This document shows, one piece after another, positions 36,601-51,300 of a stretch of DNA of 64,000 bases; position 1 is the first letter of the stretch, and every line of letters begins with the position of its first letter. Location of the stretch: the NCBI GenBank assembly GCA_037176905.1, contig JBBBWG010032418.1:1-64000 (forward strand), in the 5' to 3' direction. The position numbers and the translations under genes were made by a program. Under the pieces are notes generated by a model. The model was not told where the DNA came from, did not search any database, and saw nothing but the letters and a program-made list of their open reading frames with translations. The DNA comes from Azolla pinnata (taxonomy: Eukaryota; Streptophyta; Polypodiopsida; Salviniales; Salviniaceae).

Positions 36601-38689
36601 GTCGTTAAGTTTATTGTACTAGTTGAGCAATTATCAAGTTGACTGGTGTCCTTCTTTGATAAGATGTGGCACCTCATTATGAAGCTATCATTAATTTTAG
36701 TTCATTGTTTAGGGTGTCTTTGTAATGTGAGAATGTGACAACTGTACACACAAATATGTAGCCATTCCGTTTTGAAACTAAGGCGAAGATATGGTGTCTG
36801 GAGATATAGATAAGGACAATATGTAGAGTTAGTGGGTAAGAAATTTAAGCCCAAAGTTATTTCTCAGTACCATAGCAATGAAGATGAAAATCTGCTGGAG
36901 TGGGCCTTGCCATTGTAAATAGTTTAGGATATGTGTTTGGCATTTAGTTGGTTAGAACTTGCAAGTTCAAAGATATTACAGCTTAGTTGTCAGTACTATA
37001 CTGAAAATCAAGTTTAGGTAAAAACTTTTCAGGTTCGGGCTCCTAAAGATAAATATTTTCAGAACATATTTTAACAGGTGCATATTGAATGTAATACTAC
37101 TATTAGGACAAGAATAGTATGTCACAGGATTTTCAGCCAATGAAGAGGCAATTGCTTTCTGTGCCAATGTGTTACTTATACAGATATGGTCATCAATATC
37201 ATAAACAAACTGGGGATCGAAGTTTCTGAATTAGATTCTTGAAAACTATACTGCAAAGCTGACATTTTCTTTCTAAAATACAATCTAGCATAGCTAGATT
37301 CTGAATTGATGTATATTTTCAACCATTATGACAGGATAAAGAATGATGACAAACTGATTCAAAGTGAAGGTGTACACCTACTTTCTACTGCGGAGCTTCA
37401 GACTGCATGTAGGGATCGAGGAATATTGGAGGTTCTGACAGAGGAAGAAATGAGGAAACAGGTTGTCAATATTAGCTAGATTTTGGTTCAATATTAGTGT
37501 TTTTTTTTTCTAAATAGAGGATTTATTTGGTGATTGACGTTTACTTATTGATAGTTGAAAGATTGGCTCGATCTCTCTTTGAATTTCTCAGTACCGTCTT
37601 CACTACTCATTCTTTCAAGGTAAGGCTACATACATATCACACAATCCTATGCAGTGCTTAAAAAATTTTACTCATGGAGATTTGGTGTTGTGGATTAGTG
37701 ACTCTGACAATCAAATTGAACTGTAATTAAAAGGAGAGGCATCAGGTAGAAGAATATATAAATGTTCAATTGTACTCGCATGTATAAACAAGTCGTAGAT
37801 ATAGTATATCATGTGTAGAGACGCCACTCTAGAGAGCAGTTTGTCATCTAGAATATATAAATATATAATCGCATGTATGTATGACCGTCAAAAAGCAAAC
37901 AAGAATTCATTGAAGAGATACCTAACATGGTAAGGTGTGGAAATAGCGAGACAGGAGTACCATTGTCCCCTCACACAGAAAATGGGCAATCTAATCATCC
38001 AAACTCAACGATATTTAGGATTTGAAATCAAGCCTTCCAAAACCCATAACAATCCTATTTAATTGAGCTTCTGTGTCCATATATGTTGCATTAATTTTTC
38101 CTGTTTGAACATGATTGGTTTTATGTTCTTTATCATAATTTTATATTTGTTTCCTACGATAACCCATTTTGTGATGGCATAGCTAATTAAATGGGGTTTG
38201 CATACAGCAATGAAATTTTTTATATTTTCAACCTCATCATCCTAGAAGTTGATATTGCACCTTTAGCTTTTGATTTGTATATAAGATAAACAACGGTCTG
38301 TTAACTTTGTAAGTCCAAACCATTTGTTATGTAGACGAACTTTGATTAAGTTTGAGGTAATTATTGATTTTCCTATGATTGCTACAGAGCTTTTACAGTA
38401 TCAGGAATAACAAAGCGAGAAGAAGCTGTCCAAGCAACACTGTCGTCTCTTCCAGATGAGGTGATAGATAGTATATCTTCACGTCCTAGTGAAGAAATAG
38501 CTGAAGAACGTCAACGAAAATTGGAGTTCATAAACAATGAGGACAAATTGATCAAGGTTGGATGAGTCCCTTTTTAGAAAACAAACAAACGTAGTTTACC
38601 AGTACTTACATTTGGATTGATTTTTCCATAATCTGATTCTTCCATAGAAAGCAGAAGAATCCAGCGAAAGAGGCAAGGTAAAATCGTAG
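33651..38689 (+). CDS. LETM1: LETM1-like mitochondrial inner-membrane protein (9 exons)
   Basis: LETM1 proteins act in mitochondrial K+/H+ or Ca2+/H+ exchange and volume control. Exons: 33651-34486, 35340-35652, 35959-36105, 36185-36273, 36358-36450, 37335-37461, 37555-37619, 38388-38556, 38648-38689; 626 residues. All phases agree. The N-terminus (MYLTVSRLHRRRLLKEL) is basic and Ser/Arg-rich, as in a mitochondrial presequence. The family core starts with DWVKKVGYWKTEIGSTLKHY and continues SRRERQQLRRTTSDMFRLVP. The membrane segment FAVVVIVPFMELLLPVLLKL precedes the LETM1 ribosome-binding-like domain (LCKYMG-type MCKYMGVKPFG, DWLDLSLNFSVPSSLLILSR, EEAVQATLSSLPDEV). The coding frame ends soon after QRKLEFINNEDKLIK, so the long coiled-coil and EF-hand tail of the plant proteins I recall is missing or was not found. 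The start codon directly follows a GAA repeat; an upstream in-frame start is not excluded. Confidence 0.92.
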
Positions 38690-40970
38690 TTGGTTTAGAT
38701 GAGAAGCTCATTTTCCTGTTATTCAGAAGCTGATGTGAAGTGATATTCTTCATCGTTTTTGAGTTTGGTGTGAAGTAAGATCTCTTAACCTTATTTTTAA
38801 ATACCCGGCCACATAAAGCTGATTTAAAACTAGCATAGCTGCTCGATCAATTACCCATTGTTTGCAGCAAAACAGGGAATTTTCAGGTTGTAGTATGTTC
38901 AAAGGGGCATAGTGAGTGGCTGGAGCGACTTATATATATTCTTCTTTAATTTTTGATGCTGAAATGGTGTTTTTGTTTGTGATATACTTTTGATGTCATA
39001 AACTGAGAATCAGAGGTCTGGCATTTTCTTAAGAAAAATATCAATGTTTTATCATCTAACGACGATAACATGGATTCTGTGTTGGATGTGCTTATGTCTT
39101 AAGTGACACCTAGATGCATGCACATCAGCTCGGCTTCTAAGCTCGCTGTACTTGACCCGGAATGACACTACCACTGATGCAAGTCAAAGAAATATCTGGA
39201 GTTCCAAGAGGCCTCATCGAGCTTCTTCATTTTGGTTTGTAGACATGGAATACATTATTTTTGACACTTCTTTGTATACTTTCCTCTCGTGGTTAAGCAA
39301 AATGCTTTGTCCTTATATGCTTTTATGAAAAGCTTCTATAGAAAGTGATTTTCTAGTCGTTTGCTTTCATGTTAAAAAATTGTCCTTAAAACTATGGTAT
39401 TTGCCCTATACAAAGGGGGCGGTTCGATTGTCTCTTGAATATCTAGCATGAAACATATTGAAAATTGATCACAAATTCTTTCATTTTTTGAAATGATCGC
39501 TGTTGGCAGTCCTGATTGAATTGATGAATCTGATTATCTTCCATCGGCAAATGGTAGATGATGGAAATATCTTCGATTATTTGCTCTTAACAAATGGTAG
39601 ATGATTGTAGCTCTATTGTGAAATCATGGATGGACTGATCAAAGGCTTAACTTGTATACCTTTTGAATGCATACATTGTTTTGATGGAAAATCTCCATGT
39701 GTAAAAACTGTGATGATGATTGAGATGGGCAATTTGGGTTGTTTGGAATTATCATCAACTACAAAGGGTTTTGATTATCATTGTATAAGGAAACTCCGGG
39801 CAAATAGTCTAGTACTGTTCTAAGTATATCAAGAATTGTCTAGACATTCTAGCAGTGCAAAGACTGTGAAGATGCTTGTGGACTAGAATTGATTCGGTTT
39901 AACATCAATCTCGAGTTATTTTGCTTAACCTAATCCTTGAATCTTTCTTGTAAGGTACCAGAATCTTCATCCGATTCCCTCTTCGCTTCTCATTTAGTTC
40001 TTTACCTCTCTTGTTCTCAAGTGTTGACAGCAATTAGAGGATCGAGTTATCCGAGCAATAACTGTATTAGTGTTTCTCTTCGACTTTTTTTTTTTTTTTT
40101 TGCAGAATGCATGCTTGGATTGAAACAACATTGCCATACAAAAAAGAAAAACCTTGATATGGCTAGGTCAACCTTTTAAGGTGTTACAATACATACTACA
40201 TTATATAAATTTGATAGGTTAGGGGACAAGTGTTGCTTCTTGCATGATATGGATTCAAGTTTTTATCCTGAGTATTTGTTAAGGAGTTGATCCAGGAATC
40301 GAATAAATAACTGTTGCTCAAGATTTCTTTTGTTTTTTCGGCAATCCAGCTTACCCTAGTGGTAAATCAAGCTACTCGACTTTTGAAGTATTGAAATAAT
40401 TCTCACTATATATCTCTAGATACCTCTAGAGAGTGTGTACGTGTGGAACTCATGAGCTCTTGGTCCTCAATCTCTCTCTCTCTCTCTCTCTCCCTCTCCC
40501 GATTTTGTTACATCAAACACTTGCAATCTATACAAAGGATTCCAGTTATTTGAGCAACAAAGCGAGCAACAAAGCAACAAATAGGAATGTACGAAGAGGA
40601 TTGAGATTTTTGAAGAGAGTTCTGGGCAAAAAATATCAAAATCCCCAATTTTTTTATAAGAACTACAAATTCGAGCAAAACTTTACAAGACAAAAGAAGA
40701 TAAAAGAAGAAGAAGAAGGCACATTTCCAGTGGTACATGTGTCTTCTATACGATGATTAATGAATATTCTAAACACGGGTTAAAATCTTGCTATGTTGCT
40801 AAAGGTAAAGAGATACTCATTAACTGGAAATGTTCCGTCACATTATCAATGGGTTTTTATTGAAGGTGACAGAGTTTTACCAACTCCAACATATAAGGTT
40901 GTGTTCGATTATCCAAGGTATTTGGGCATGTGGTATATTTGGAACTTACGAAATGGTTTCATTTTTTATG
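38690..40970. other. Gene-free interval after LETM1
   Basis: AT-rich sequence with no supported exon. I looked for the missing LETM1 tail (acidic coiled coil, EF-hand) and saw none. Simple runs are a T tract at about 40086-40101 and (CT)n at about 40470-40497. Confidence 0.5.
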
Positions 40971-41560
40971 GGCTTTCTGGAGTATCTCAAGCATAGATGT
41001 AGGATACGAGGAAAGTTGATTTTGGTAGTTTCCACAGTTATGTTGTATGGGAACTCTATCCCTAGATGAGCCAAATTTTACGTCAAACATAGATATAGGA
41101 TAAGAGGAAAGTTGATTTTAGCAGTTTCCACAATTATGTTGTATGGAAACTCTATCTCTAGATGAGCCAGATTTTATGTCAAACATAGATGTAGGATAAG
41201 AGGAAAGTTGATTTTGGCAGTTTCCATAGTTATGTTGTATGGGAACTCTATCCCTAGATGAGCCAGATTTTACGTCATTTTGTATTGCAACACCTTAAAG
41301 GAAAGTGTTTTCTGGAGTATCTCAAAAATATATGTAGAATAAGATGAGAGTTGATTTTGGCAATTTTCATAGTTGTGTTGTATAGGAACTCTATCCCCCA
41401 AATGAGTCGAATTTACGTCGTTTTGTATTGCAGCACCTTAAAAGGAAGGTGCTTTCTAGAGTATCTCAAACATAGATGTAGGATAAGAGGAAAGTTGATT
41501 CTGGCCGTTCCCACAGTTATGTTATATGGGAACTCTGTCCCCCAGATGAGCCAGATTTAT
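40970..41560. repeat. Tandem repeat of about 97-145 bp upstream of SEC10
   Basis: Five copies of a unit containing CATAGATGTAGGATAAGAGG AAAGTTGATTTTGGCAGTTTCC, TTATGTTGTATGGGAACTCT ATCC and AGATGAGCCAGATTTTACGTC. Starts lie near 41000, 41097, 41194, 41335 and 41475. The longer units carry an extra TTTTGTATTGCARCACCTTA block. Confidence 0.9.
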
Positions 41561-41696
41561 GTCGTTTTTAAGAAGGTTTGCCCCTTGCCAAAAAACATCG
41601 CTACTTTTGCAGCAGTTTCGATAGCAAAGGTTTTTTTTTTGTTGTATTTGTCATGTTGTTTTAATATAAACATACATTTATGAAGAAAACATAAGA

Positions 41697-42256
41697 ATGA
41701 AAGAAGAAAGAAGAAGAAGAAAGAAGAATGAAGAAGAAGAAGAAAGAAGAAAGAAGAAAGAAGAAAGAAGAATGAAGAAGAAGAAGAAGAAGGGCATTTG
41801 AGGAAATAAGAGAAGAAAAAGAAAGAAGAAGAAGAAGAAGAAGAAGGGCATTTGAGGAAATAAGAGAAGAAGAAGAAAGAAGAAGAAGAAGAAAGAAGAA
41901 GAAGAAGAAGGGCATTTGAGGAAATAAAAGAGAAGAAGAAAGAAGAAAGAAGAAGAAGGAAGAAGAAGAAGAAGAAGAAGAAGAAGAAAAAGAAGAAGAA
42001 GAAAAAGAAGAAGAAGGGCATTTGGGGAAATAAAAGAAGAAGAAAGAAGAAAGAAGAAGAAGAAGAAGAAAGAAGAAGAAGAAGAAGGGCATTTGAGGAA
42101 ATAAGAGAAGAAGAAAGAAGAAAGAAGAAGAAAGAAGAAGAAGAAGAAGAAGAAGAAGAAGAAGAAAAAGAAAAAGAAAATGAAAGAAGAAGAAGAAGAG
42201 AAGAAAGAAGAAGAAGAAAGAAGAAGAAGAAGAAGAAGAAGAAGAAGAAGAAGGGC
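41697..42256. repeat. GAA/GAAAGAA array with GGGCATTTGAGGAAAT phrase
   Basis: A purine-only plus strand (GAA, GAAA and GAAAAA) is interrupted about six times by GGGCATTTGAGGAAATAAGA. It ends about 135 bp before the SEC10 start codon and is followed by a CT-rich stretch. The 143-419 codon minus-strand frames are poly-Phe/Ser/Leu artefacts. Confidence 0.9.
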
Positions 42257-42391
42257 ATTTGAGGAATTAGGGGAAATCTTTTCTCTCTCTCTCTCTTCTT
42301 TCTCAGACCTCTCCTCTCCCACTTCCTTTCTCTCTTTCTCTCTTCTCTTGTCTTCTCTTGTGCTGCGTTTGCTATATCTGTAGATCCGGCG

Positions 42392-45300
42392 ATGGCGAGG
42401 ATGAAGGTCTCCAAAGCTGCGTCCAAGACTTCCTCGCTCACCTCCTCCTCCTCCTTCGCCATGCTAGATATCGAAGAATTCAAGGTATTTCCCTTCCAAC
42501 TTCCCCCCCCCCCCCCCTGGAGCACGCGGTCTAAGCAACATGCGATCCACGCAAACCCTAGATTTTCTATGCGATTCGTCTTCCCAATCGACGAAAGGCT
42601 GCGTTTTTTCTTCTCTATTTCCATGGATGTTTGCTTCTCCTTCCCTTCCCTCTCAATCGCATGTACATTTCGTCTTCGAACTGGAGGACTGCTGGTGAAC
42701 TCTCCATCTGGAAGAGATGTTTCTGTTTCTCTCTCTCTCTCTCTCTTTCTTCGTCTCATGTACTGCATCGGGCTTTTTCTTTTGGCCATGGCATTGTTTG
42801 GAGAAGCTGCACGCAAGAGGATCTCTTTAGCGATCTAGATTTAGTTGTGGTCTCCTGTTCTCAAAGGCAAGACATTATCTCGAAATGTGATTTCTTTATC
42901 CGTCTCAGAGTCTATTCTGGCCTTTCTAAGACAGATCCCGATATATTGCTCGGCACCTGAACACTGCAGAAGATGGAAACGATACAGTGATCCAAACTGA
43001 TCCTGAATTTTAATTGTGAACAAAGATGCATCCGCCTTATAAGCTCTCTCGCTGGGAAATGGCTTACTGTGTAACAGACTCTCGTATACTGATCAGAGAA
43101 TGATTTCAGCATCAGACCTTCGTGTATGGATGTACGTTTGTCACACGTGCCCCATGGCGTCTGAACCTCATCTTGTGAGTTGAGGTGTAAAGTTGCAGAT
43201 ATGCACACAGACATAGGGGAAAAAACAGCAATGGATTTTTCCATGCTAATAGAACACAACCTGATTTACTCTGCTTGGGACTGCTCGTGCTAGAATTCAA
43301 AAGACGTGTGGAGACGCTGACGAAGAACAATAACTCAACTGCACATGATTATGAACAAAAGAACCGGTATCTCTTTGTTTAGCTCCATTACCTTGCTTCA
43401 TAAAGTCAATAAAAGGACATGAAAGAGGTCTTTCCGAAACATTGTATTTCATTTGACTGGAGCAATATGTTCGTTCACAATGTAAGTGATGGCCATCTAG
43501 ATAATCTTCCAGAACATTACAAAGGGTTGCTTTACATTTGCAAAGAACAATATCTTGCACATGTGAATCTAGACAATTTTCAAAAACATTGCAAAGGGTT
43601 ACGAAGCATTTGAAATATGAAGATATGTTGTGTGTGTAGACAATGGCCCTCTAGACTCTCTTCTTTATGCGCATTATCGTAAACTGCACAAATAAAGCTC
43701 ATTATCTCCCGCCATCAGAGATATCTGAAATCTTAGATTGGCCCATGTTGAAGCTCTTTCAAAGAAATACATTTTCTTACATCTGAGTTGAGGATTTTAC
43801 TTGCGTAGATAACAAAATTCTTTAGTCATTTTCTGTTATACTTAATTTGGTTCCTTGTTCTTGGTTCATCAGACGATGTTTTGAGATCTAACCTGTTTTT
43901 GGATCTTGAGCCATTTCACCCTCTTAGTAGACCTTAACATATCTTTACGTCAACATATCTTTCTTGCTTTCTTGCTCTATCTCTCTGGCTTTTTTGTATC
44001 TGATTTTTCATTTGGAATGATTGCAGGAAGAGATTTATTTGGTCTCAAAGTGATCTCTTATTGTATATAGCATCTCATGTGCTTCTGGAATTCTGTTTTT
44101 GGAATTGGTTACAGGGATCATTTTCCTTTGATGATTTCTTCAAGAGACTTGTTGGCGATGTTGTTCCTTCCCTATCAGATCCAGAACAAGAAGATGAGCA
44201 GGACTCCAATAAAGGAACCTCCAAACCTCCTCCTCTAGGGCCTACATTCTCCGAAGCTGAAAAACTTCTTCCAATTTTCAGAGATTCACGGAAAGAGCTA
44301 CTGGAAATTAGTTCTGAGGTGATAACCTCAACTGCTTTTTATGTTTACAGAACAAAATGAAACACTCGTGAGTTTTTATTTATGTTGCTTAATGCCTCTG
44401 AGGCTCATTGTTGCCCCCAAATGCCCTTGGACAACTTTAGGGCGTGTAATTGGCTGCTCAGACGCTCCTGTTTTTTCATTTCTATGTGCTACTTTAGGAT
44501 GTGGCTCCCCCTTTCCCTGTTTGATGGCCATTTTGTCAAATAATGGACAGTTGTACACTTCGAGAAGTAAAGTCAACCTCAGAATTAATTTGCAAATTTT
44601 CTTTTTAAGAGATAGCTCTGAAATACCTTAATTTAGATGGCTGAATTCCCACAACTCATGAAAAGATCCCCAGAATAGTGCATACTTTCATGGCTTTTGT
44701 AAATATTCAAACTATCCCACTTTTTACAAAGTCTTCTAGTACGCAGGGAGATCTTGTAAATTCTGTTATCTTAGGGATATTTCAATGATTTTTACCTTAC
44801 GTTAATAATTTGTGCTATAATTACTTTTCTTGCATCTAATGCATTTGGAATCCAATCAGATTGATGTAAAGCTGGAGAAAGCGAGGAAGGAGGTATCACT
44901 ACATGATGCAAATCATAGAAAAACCTTGACAGAGGTAATGGTCTTTCCATTCATTATATTTTTGTTTTTCTGGAATTTCTAAATATTCTTCATAACGGGT
45001 TAATATCCTAGGCATTTTGAAGACTTGCAATGCTATTGAAGTTCAAATAAGTCACGAAAGTGTCCGTAGTCGTAGGTCAATAATCTTTATTTGCTACAAT
45101 ATACTTATCCTGGGCCTTTGAAGCTTGATCTTGTGAGTGGACTCTTTAAATCCAGTGACAAGCTCATAGGAGTGCATTTTGTCTAAGGTTACGACAATGC
45201 TGTTATGGGTGTAAAACGCCCTTTGCTCACTTTGACCAGCTACTTATGTGCACTGTACATGTAATCACTTTTTGTTCAGTTTAGCTTAACCATATTTATT

Positions 45301-48300
45301 TTTTAGTGTGATTGCAACCTTGAGGCTAAAACTATATTACAATGGCGTTATCTAGTTGACCAATATGCTTTTTTCCCCTTCAAATACCATGTCAATTACT
45401 TCTAAGGATTCACAGTGGTAATAGTGAGCACAAATTGCGAGGAGCATGTAGATATCAGGGAAGTCATCCCTTTTTCAGAGATTTTAGAGTGAAGATTTCA
45501 TTATTGGGCAAGTAGTTATATTTACAGTTGACATCCTACCATTACTGAAGGGCAAGACTTTGTAGGACATATGCACAGGAATTCTCTAGCATGGATGTGA
45601 GCCCTTCACATTGTTCACCCAGGTGTATCATTCTACGCCATCTGATAGCTACATGCTGAAGCTGACTTTAATTAGCTGCATTTTATCCCGAATGTGTTTA
45701 GAGATTGTATTTATATTGGCACATATGCATCGGTGAGATTTGGGAGATGCAACACATTATCATCTGTGTGTTATGAGAACTTCAAGTGCCTCAGCTTTTA
45801 TTGTTATCATTCTTTTCTAGCATACAGTGTCTTACAGAGCACAGCTTTTTCTACTGCTTTTTCTCAGCTAGTGGCCCTTTATAAATTTTGGAAAGCTTTA
45901 TTTTCTGTAAACCGTTTCTGTTTGATTTTTGTAGATGAATATCCCAGTTCCGGTGAAAATGAATAGAATGATGATATTTTCTGCCAATATAATGTCTGTG
46001 CAGTTAGAGAAGGGAGTAGAAACTCTATTCCAGAGTTTTGGCAGATTGGATTCAAGAATTTCTGGTGTTGGGCAGACTGCTGCAAGGATTGGCGATCATT
46101 TACAGGTCTGGTAAGATTGAATGTGTATTGTATTTATCTGAAAGCATCATTTATTGTTGTCCAAGAATATGGGATTTTGACCATTTTATTTGGTTAGCTA
46201 TTCAGAATGCTGATGCACAAAGGGAAACAGCAAGTCAAACTATTGAGCTGATTAAGGTATTCATAATTATGTCAAAGTTATCAGATTATGCATAATTACG
46301 TTATTGCAGGAATATCTAGGAACACTATTAGCATTATCATAAACTAAAGAATTGGTCAATTTTGTCCTTATGGGTTGAAGGATTTGTTCTGTGCATCAGT
46401 AGGTGTCAAAGTAAATCGATTTGGTTATAAAAAATTCTTGATAAGTAATAATGCATGGAACCTATTCTCTTTTTAAAAAACAGGTGGTGATTTGGTACAT
46501 TGTAAACTTTTGATTGGTTTAGGAATAACTTATTGCGTTACTGTACTGCTATAAGAATATTTCCATTAGGATTCCTCATGATCTAAAATTGCTGCATTTG
46601 GTTCTTCCTGTGTACAATCATTGATGTTTGGCAGTATCTGATGGAGTTCAATAATTTTGGAGACTTTATGGAGCGTTCTCCTCTATTTTCTGATGATAGC
46701 CGTGTGGCTGAAGCTGCTGCCATTGCACAAAAACTTCGTAAGGATTGATTGCATGATGCATATTTATCTCACATCTTGTGTTTTGCTTGACGAACATAAA
46801 TCTGATTGAGATTTATTTCAGGTTCTATTGCGGAAGGGGATATTAATAGCAGTGGGCTATCAACTAAAGCTATACCCTCTCCAAATCGTGGTTTAGAGAT
46901 TGCAGTGAACAATCTTCAAGACTATTGTAATGGTTGGTTTTTTATCTGATACTAGTTATACTTATACTTTCATCAAAGACCTTATCTGATTTACACTTGG
47001 AATTTATAAATGCCACCAGAACTTGAAAAGCGCTTGCTGGATCGGTTTGATAATGCATCTCAAAGACGAGAACTATCAACAATGGCTGAATGTGCAAGAA
47101 TTGCAGCTCAGGTTTTGGCTTGACGATATTGTAAAAATAGAACATTTACTGGGCTTTTTATTTGACATTTTTACGTACCACATTCTTTCTTCTTAACAGT
47201 CGCATTTGGTGACAGTTTGAAAAAGGAGCAAATTGCATGGCAAGGTATGTGGGATCCCGTCCTATGTTCCTGGATGTGGAGGCTATGCAGGCAGACATCA
47301 GAACAGTTCTTGGTGAACAGGGCACACAACCAACAGCTGCGAGCTTGGCTCATGGACTATCCATACTATACAGAGAGATTATAGGTGCAATCAGGGAAAA
47401 GTTGTGCTACTTTCGATGGCATCCATTCTGTGTATTCTCACTTTGTGCATTTGGCAGAGACTGTGAGAAAAGAAGCTTTGACAATAGTTGCTGTGTTTCC
47501 TTATCCAGATGCAGTCATGTCACTTCTTCTACAGGTACTATTTTTAAGTTCTATACATAATTATTATATATATGGTTTTGATTTGGCTACATGATTTCGA
47601 GTTTAGATGAAGAGTATTGGACAGAACAATATAATTTCACTTATTTCTCCATGATTGGTTGATATAGAGGGTTTTGGAGCAGCGAGTTAATGAGATTTTG
47701 GACAAGATTTTACCAAAGCCATCCCTTTCAAATCCACCAAGTATTGAAGATGGTGGTCTTTTGCAGGTGGTGTCTCGTATGTACTTAATGGTTCCAAATA
47801 ACGGAGGTTGATATTACTATGTTGCTAATGTACTTGCTTCCTTGAAATACTGTCTGGCTTTCCAGTATTTGCGCATTTTAGCTGTTGCCTATGAGAAAAC
47901 ACTGGAACTTGCAAAGGAACTACTATACATTGGGTGTGGTGATCTTGATGTAGAAGGTATACTGCATCTGAAATTTTCTTTTAAATGGAACATTTAAATT
48001 GTCCCTAACATGGCTTGTAAATACTTGACTCCGCTGTAGTATGTGGCCCAGGCCATGGGGGAGGAGGTTTTGAACTTTTTGATAGCTGGAATATCATAAA
48101 TCTTGTTTATTCTATTTGCAGGTCTCGCTGAGTCATTATTTTCTACGCACAGGGAAGAATATGCAGAAATAGAACAAGCATCTCTCAATCAGCTTTTCAA
48201 TTTCAAAGTATGTATGTTCTTGATGCTGCCCATGTGTGCAAGTTGGGTATACTTTTAAGAATTTTCAAAGTTGTAACTATAATAATGAACCTGGAAATAT

Positions 48301-51300
48301 GCTTCAATTTTGATATAACTTTGGGCGTTTATGTTATTTCTAATTTCATGGTGAGATAGTGAGGGTGAATTTGTAATAGAAAGAGGAAACCGAAATTAAA
48401 GACAATTCAATTTTACAGGAGATAAAACTTGGAATGTCTGTCCACATGACCACTTCACATGAACTAGTCAAGTGTGAATAGGCTTGAGACCTAGGGCTTC
48501 GCTCTATTTTAGAACTTAGAAGGGCAGCTACCTCTTAGGGGGCAGCATCTCTTGATTGTCACTTGACAGTGAGATTCTACCAATGTGGCAAAGCTCCTTT
48601 CGACCTCCTCGAAAGTCCCCATCATGAGCCAAGGTACAAGCTATGACCGTCCGTGGTGTGGGACACTGGTGAGCATGTGAATTCGTCTCTGGTGCAAAGG
48701 GGGTGGTTGGTTAACAAGTTGCTAACAGTTGTGTAGGATCATTTTTAACCCACTCCTGAAACCATTGCAGTAATTCAAGCTAGGAGTAGGTAGCATTGAA
48801 TCGTGCTTCATTCCCCAGCCAAATTTATAAGCATTTATGGATTAACGATCATTAAATACATTGGATGGCTTCAATCAAATATTGGTGAGAATCCATTCAT
48901 TTATAAAATGGGACATTCGTAGCATAGATGTACTCTGAATCAGTCTTCCAAGTTTTATGAAGAAAATGTAAACATCCAGCTATGTCTTTGGTGAATTGTG
49001 CTGATAAAAACTATCAGAAGGCTCTAAAATTAGCCTTGGTAATGCTGGTCAACGCATTGCTCTTGGTTCGTGCATTTATCCTGTAATCCAAGGTGATGTC
49101 TAGGCAACTGTTTTCTTCAATGAATGTTGTGAATGAAAATGGGAATGGATTGGCAAAAAATATTTTGCAGATGTTGGAGTTGGGATCATCTGTATCCCAA
49201 CAAGTGGATTCTGAGGGTATTGCATATCAGAACAGAATGGCGGCATCTTCTCCATCATATCAACCTATGTCTGTGAGTGTTGTGACTGAGTTTATTCGCT
49301 GGAATGAGGAGGCAGTACAAAGGTGTACTGTACTAACACCACAGGTATTTTGCTGGTGGTGCTTTGGAAACCAATAGGTTAACCTTATCAGGCTCATAAT
49401 TCTGTGATCTTTTCCAGCCAACTCCTTTGGCAACAAATGTCCGAGCAATATTTACATGTTTACTTGATCAAGTAAGCTTGGATTGGTAACAATTTATATC
49501 TCATGAAGTGTGGGTCTGGTGTGTAAATTCTGATACTGAAGAATCTCGGTTGAACATTTCGTTCCAGGTGAGTCGCTACACAACAGACGGCTTGGAAAGA
49601 GCGAAAGTTGCTTTAAATGAAGCTGAAGCACTACGTGAACGTTTCGTGGTTGGTCCTATTGTCAGGAGGAGAGTAGCTGCTGCTGCTGCAGCTGCGGTCA
49701 GTAGTGTCAAATCGTATTTTGTAGCATTATATGATATTACAAATGATAGTTGGCACCTGCTTGTGGAATATCAACCGTTGTGCTCTGTTTGATGCAGGCT
49801 GAAGCAGCAGCTGCTGCAGGTGAGAGTAGCTTCCGAGCTTTCATGGTAGCTGTGCAGCGCTCGACAACCAATGTTGCTATGGTTCAGCAGGTTTTTGACA
49901 AATGTCTATCTTGTTTGGTTATGGTTTTCTGCAGACAAATACATATCACTCCCAATAATTCATTTACTTGTCTTACATTTGATGTTTGACAAATGCCTAT
50001 CTTGTTTGTGCATTCTTGGTTATGGTACTTCTGCAGACAAATACATATCGCTCCCAATATTTCATGTACTCGTCTTACATTTGATGTTTGTGATGCGATT
50101 ATTTCTGTTGTTACAGCACTTCATTACGACTATTGCCCGTCTACTGCTACCTGTCGATGGAGCACATGCAGCATGTTGCGAAGAGATGGCGGCATCTATG
50201 TCTAATGCCGAAGCTGCAGCGTTGAAAGGCTTGCAGTTATGTATCGACATCGTAATTGTCGAGGTGAGTATGGAAATAAATATACCTATATGGTATTATG
50301 TGCCCGATCGTTTTGTTGATTTCTCATTTCACAAACCGATGAATGATAAGGCATGCATGGTCAAAAGAATCCAAATGTTGCACTCCGGGTGATGGGTTTC
50401 CATTTGGAAACCGTTCGTTCTTCGTGCTACTTAATCACATTAGGTCAAACCGTGCTTCTGTAAAAAATCCATCTCCACCTGCAAATTATTGTAAAGTTCA
50501 GTTTAGTGGCAACATATGTGTTTCGTGCAATGCACGCTGTTGTCTATCAACCTCTTCCACAGTCGCAAAATTCAAGGTTGATTGATGAAGACAGTAGTTT
50601 TAATCTGAATTCCACTCTTTGAAATGCCATCTGTGGGGGTCAATGTTTTTGGACAGGTGGATCGCTTGTTAGCCGCAGAACAACAGCCATCGGATTACCT
50701 GCCATCCGATTATGAAACGCCCCCAGATCATCGGCCCACCAATGCTTGCATACGGTCAGTGAACCGAAATTCAATGGGAAATTTCCAGCTGAAACACAGG
50801 GCCAGCAGGTACTGATCGATTCGTGCTAAACAGAGTCGTCGCATATCTAGCGAGGATGCTAGAAGCGGCGAACGGAGCTTTGGATGGATTAAATAAGCAA
50901 GCATTTATGACCGAAATGGTATATATATTTCGGCGGGGGCGAAACCTTCTTTTCTGTTTATCCTAAAGTTTCTAGCTAACTAGCCGTCTTTCTTAACAGG
51001 GGAACCGATTGCATAAGGGATTGCTGGCTCACTGGCAGAGGTTTTCCTTCAATCCCAGGTTGGCCACAAGGGAGAAACTCAACTTCCCCCTTGTTTCCTG
51101 CTTTTTCTTCTTCTTCTTCTTCTTCTTCTTCTTCTTCGTCGTCGTCTTCTTTCTTCTCTTTTTGATACACATGTAGTGCTTTCGCTTGTGGTATGGAAGA
51201 AGAATCGGGGTTTAGGGACAAGAACCCTAACGAAAGGATTTTCCATTTGTTGCAGCGGAGGGCTCCGCCTGAAACGGGACGTTACCGAGTATGCGGAGTT

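Noticed and set aside
41557-42816. Minus-strand 419-codon frame
   Set aside because: This is a poly-Phe/Ser/Leu translation of the GAA array, running into the SEC10 first exon and leader.
48420-48780. A possible transposable-element insertion in SEC10 intron 13
   Set aside because: The stretch differs a little in composition from the surrounding intron, but no terminal repeats, target duplication or coding motif were found.
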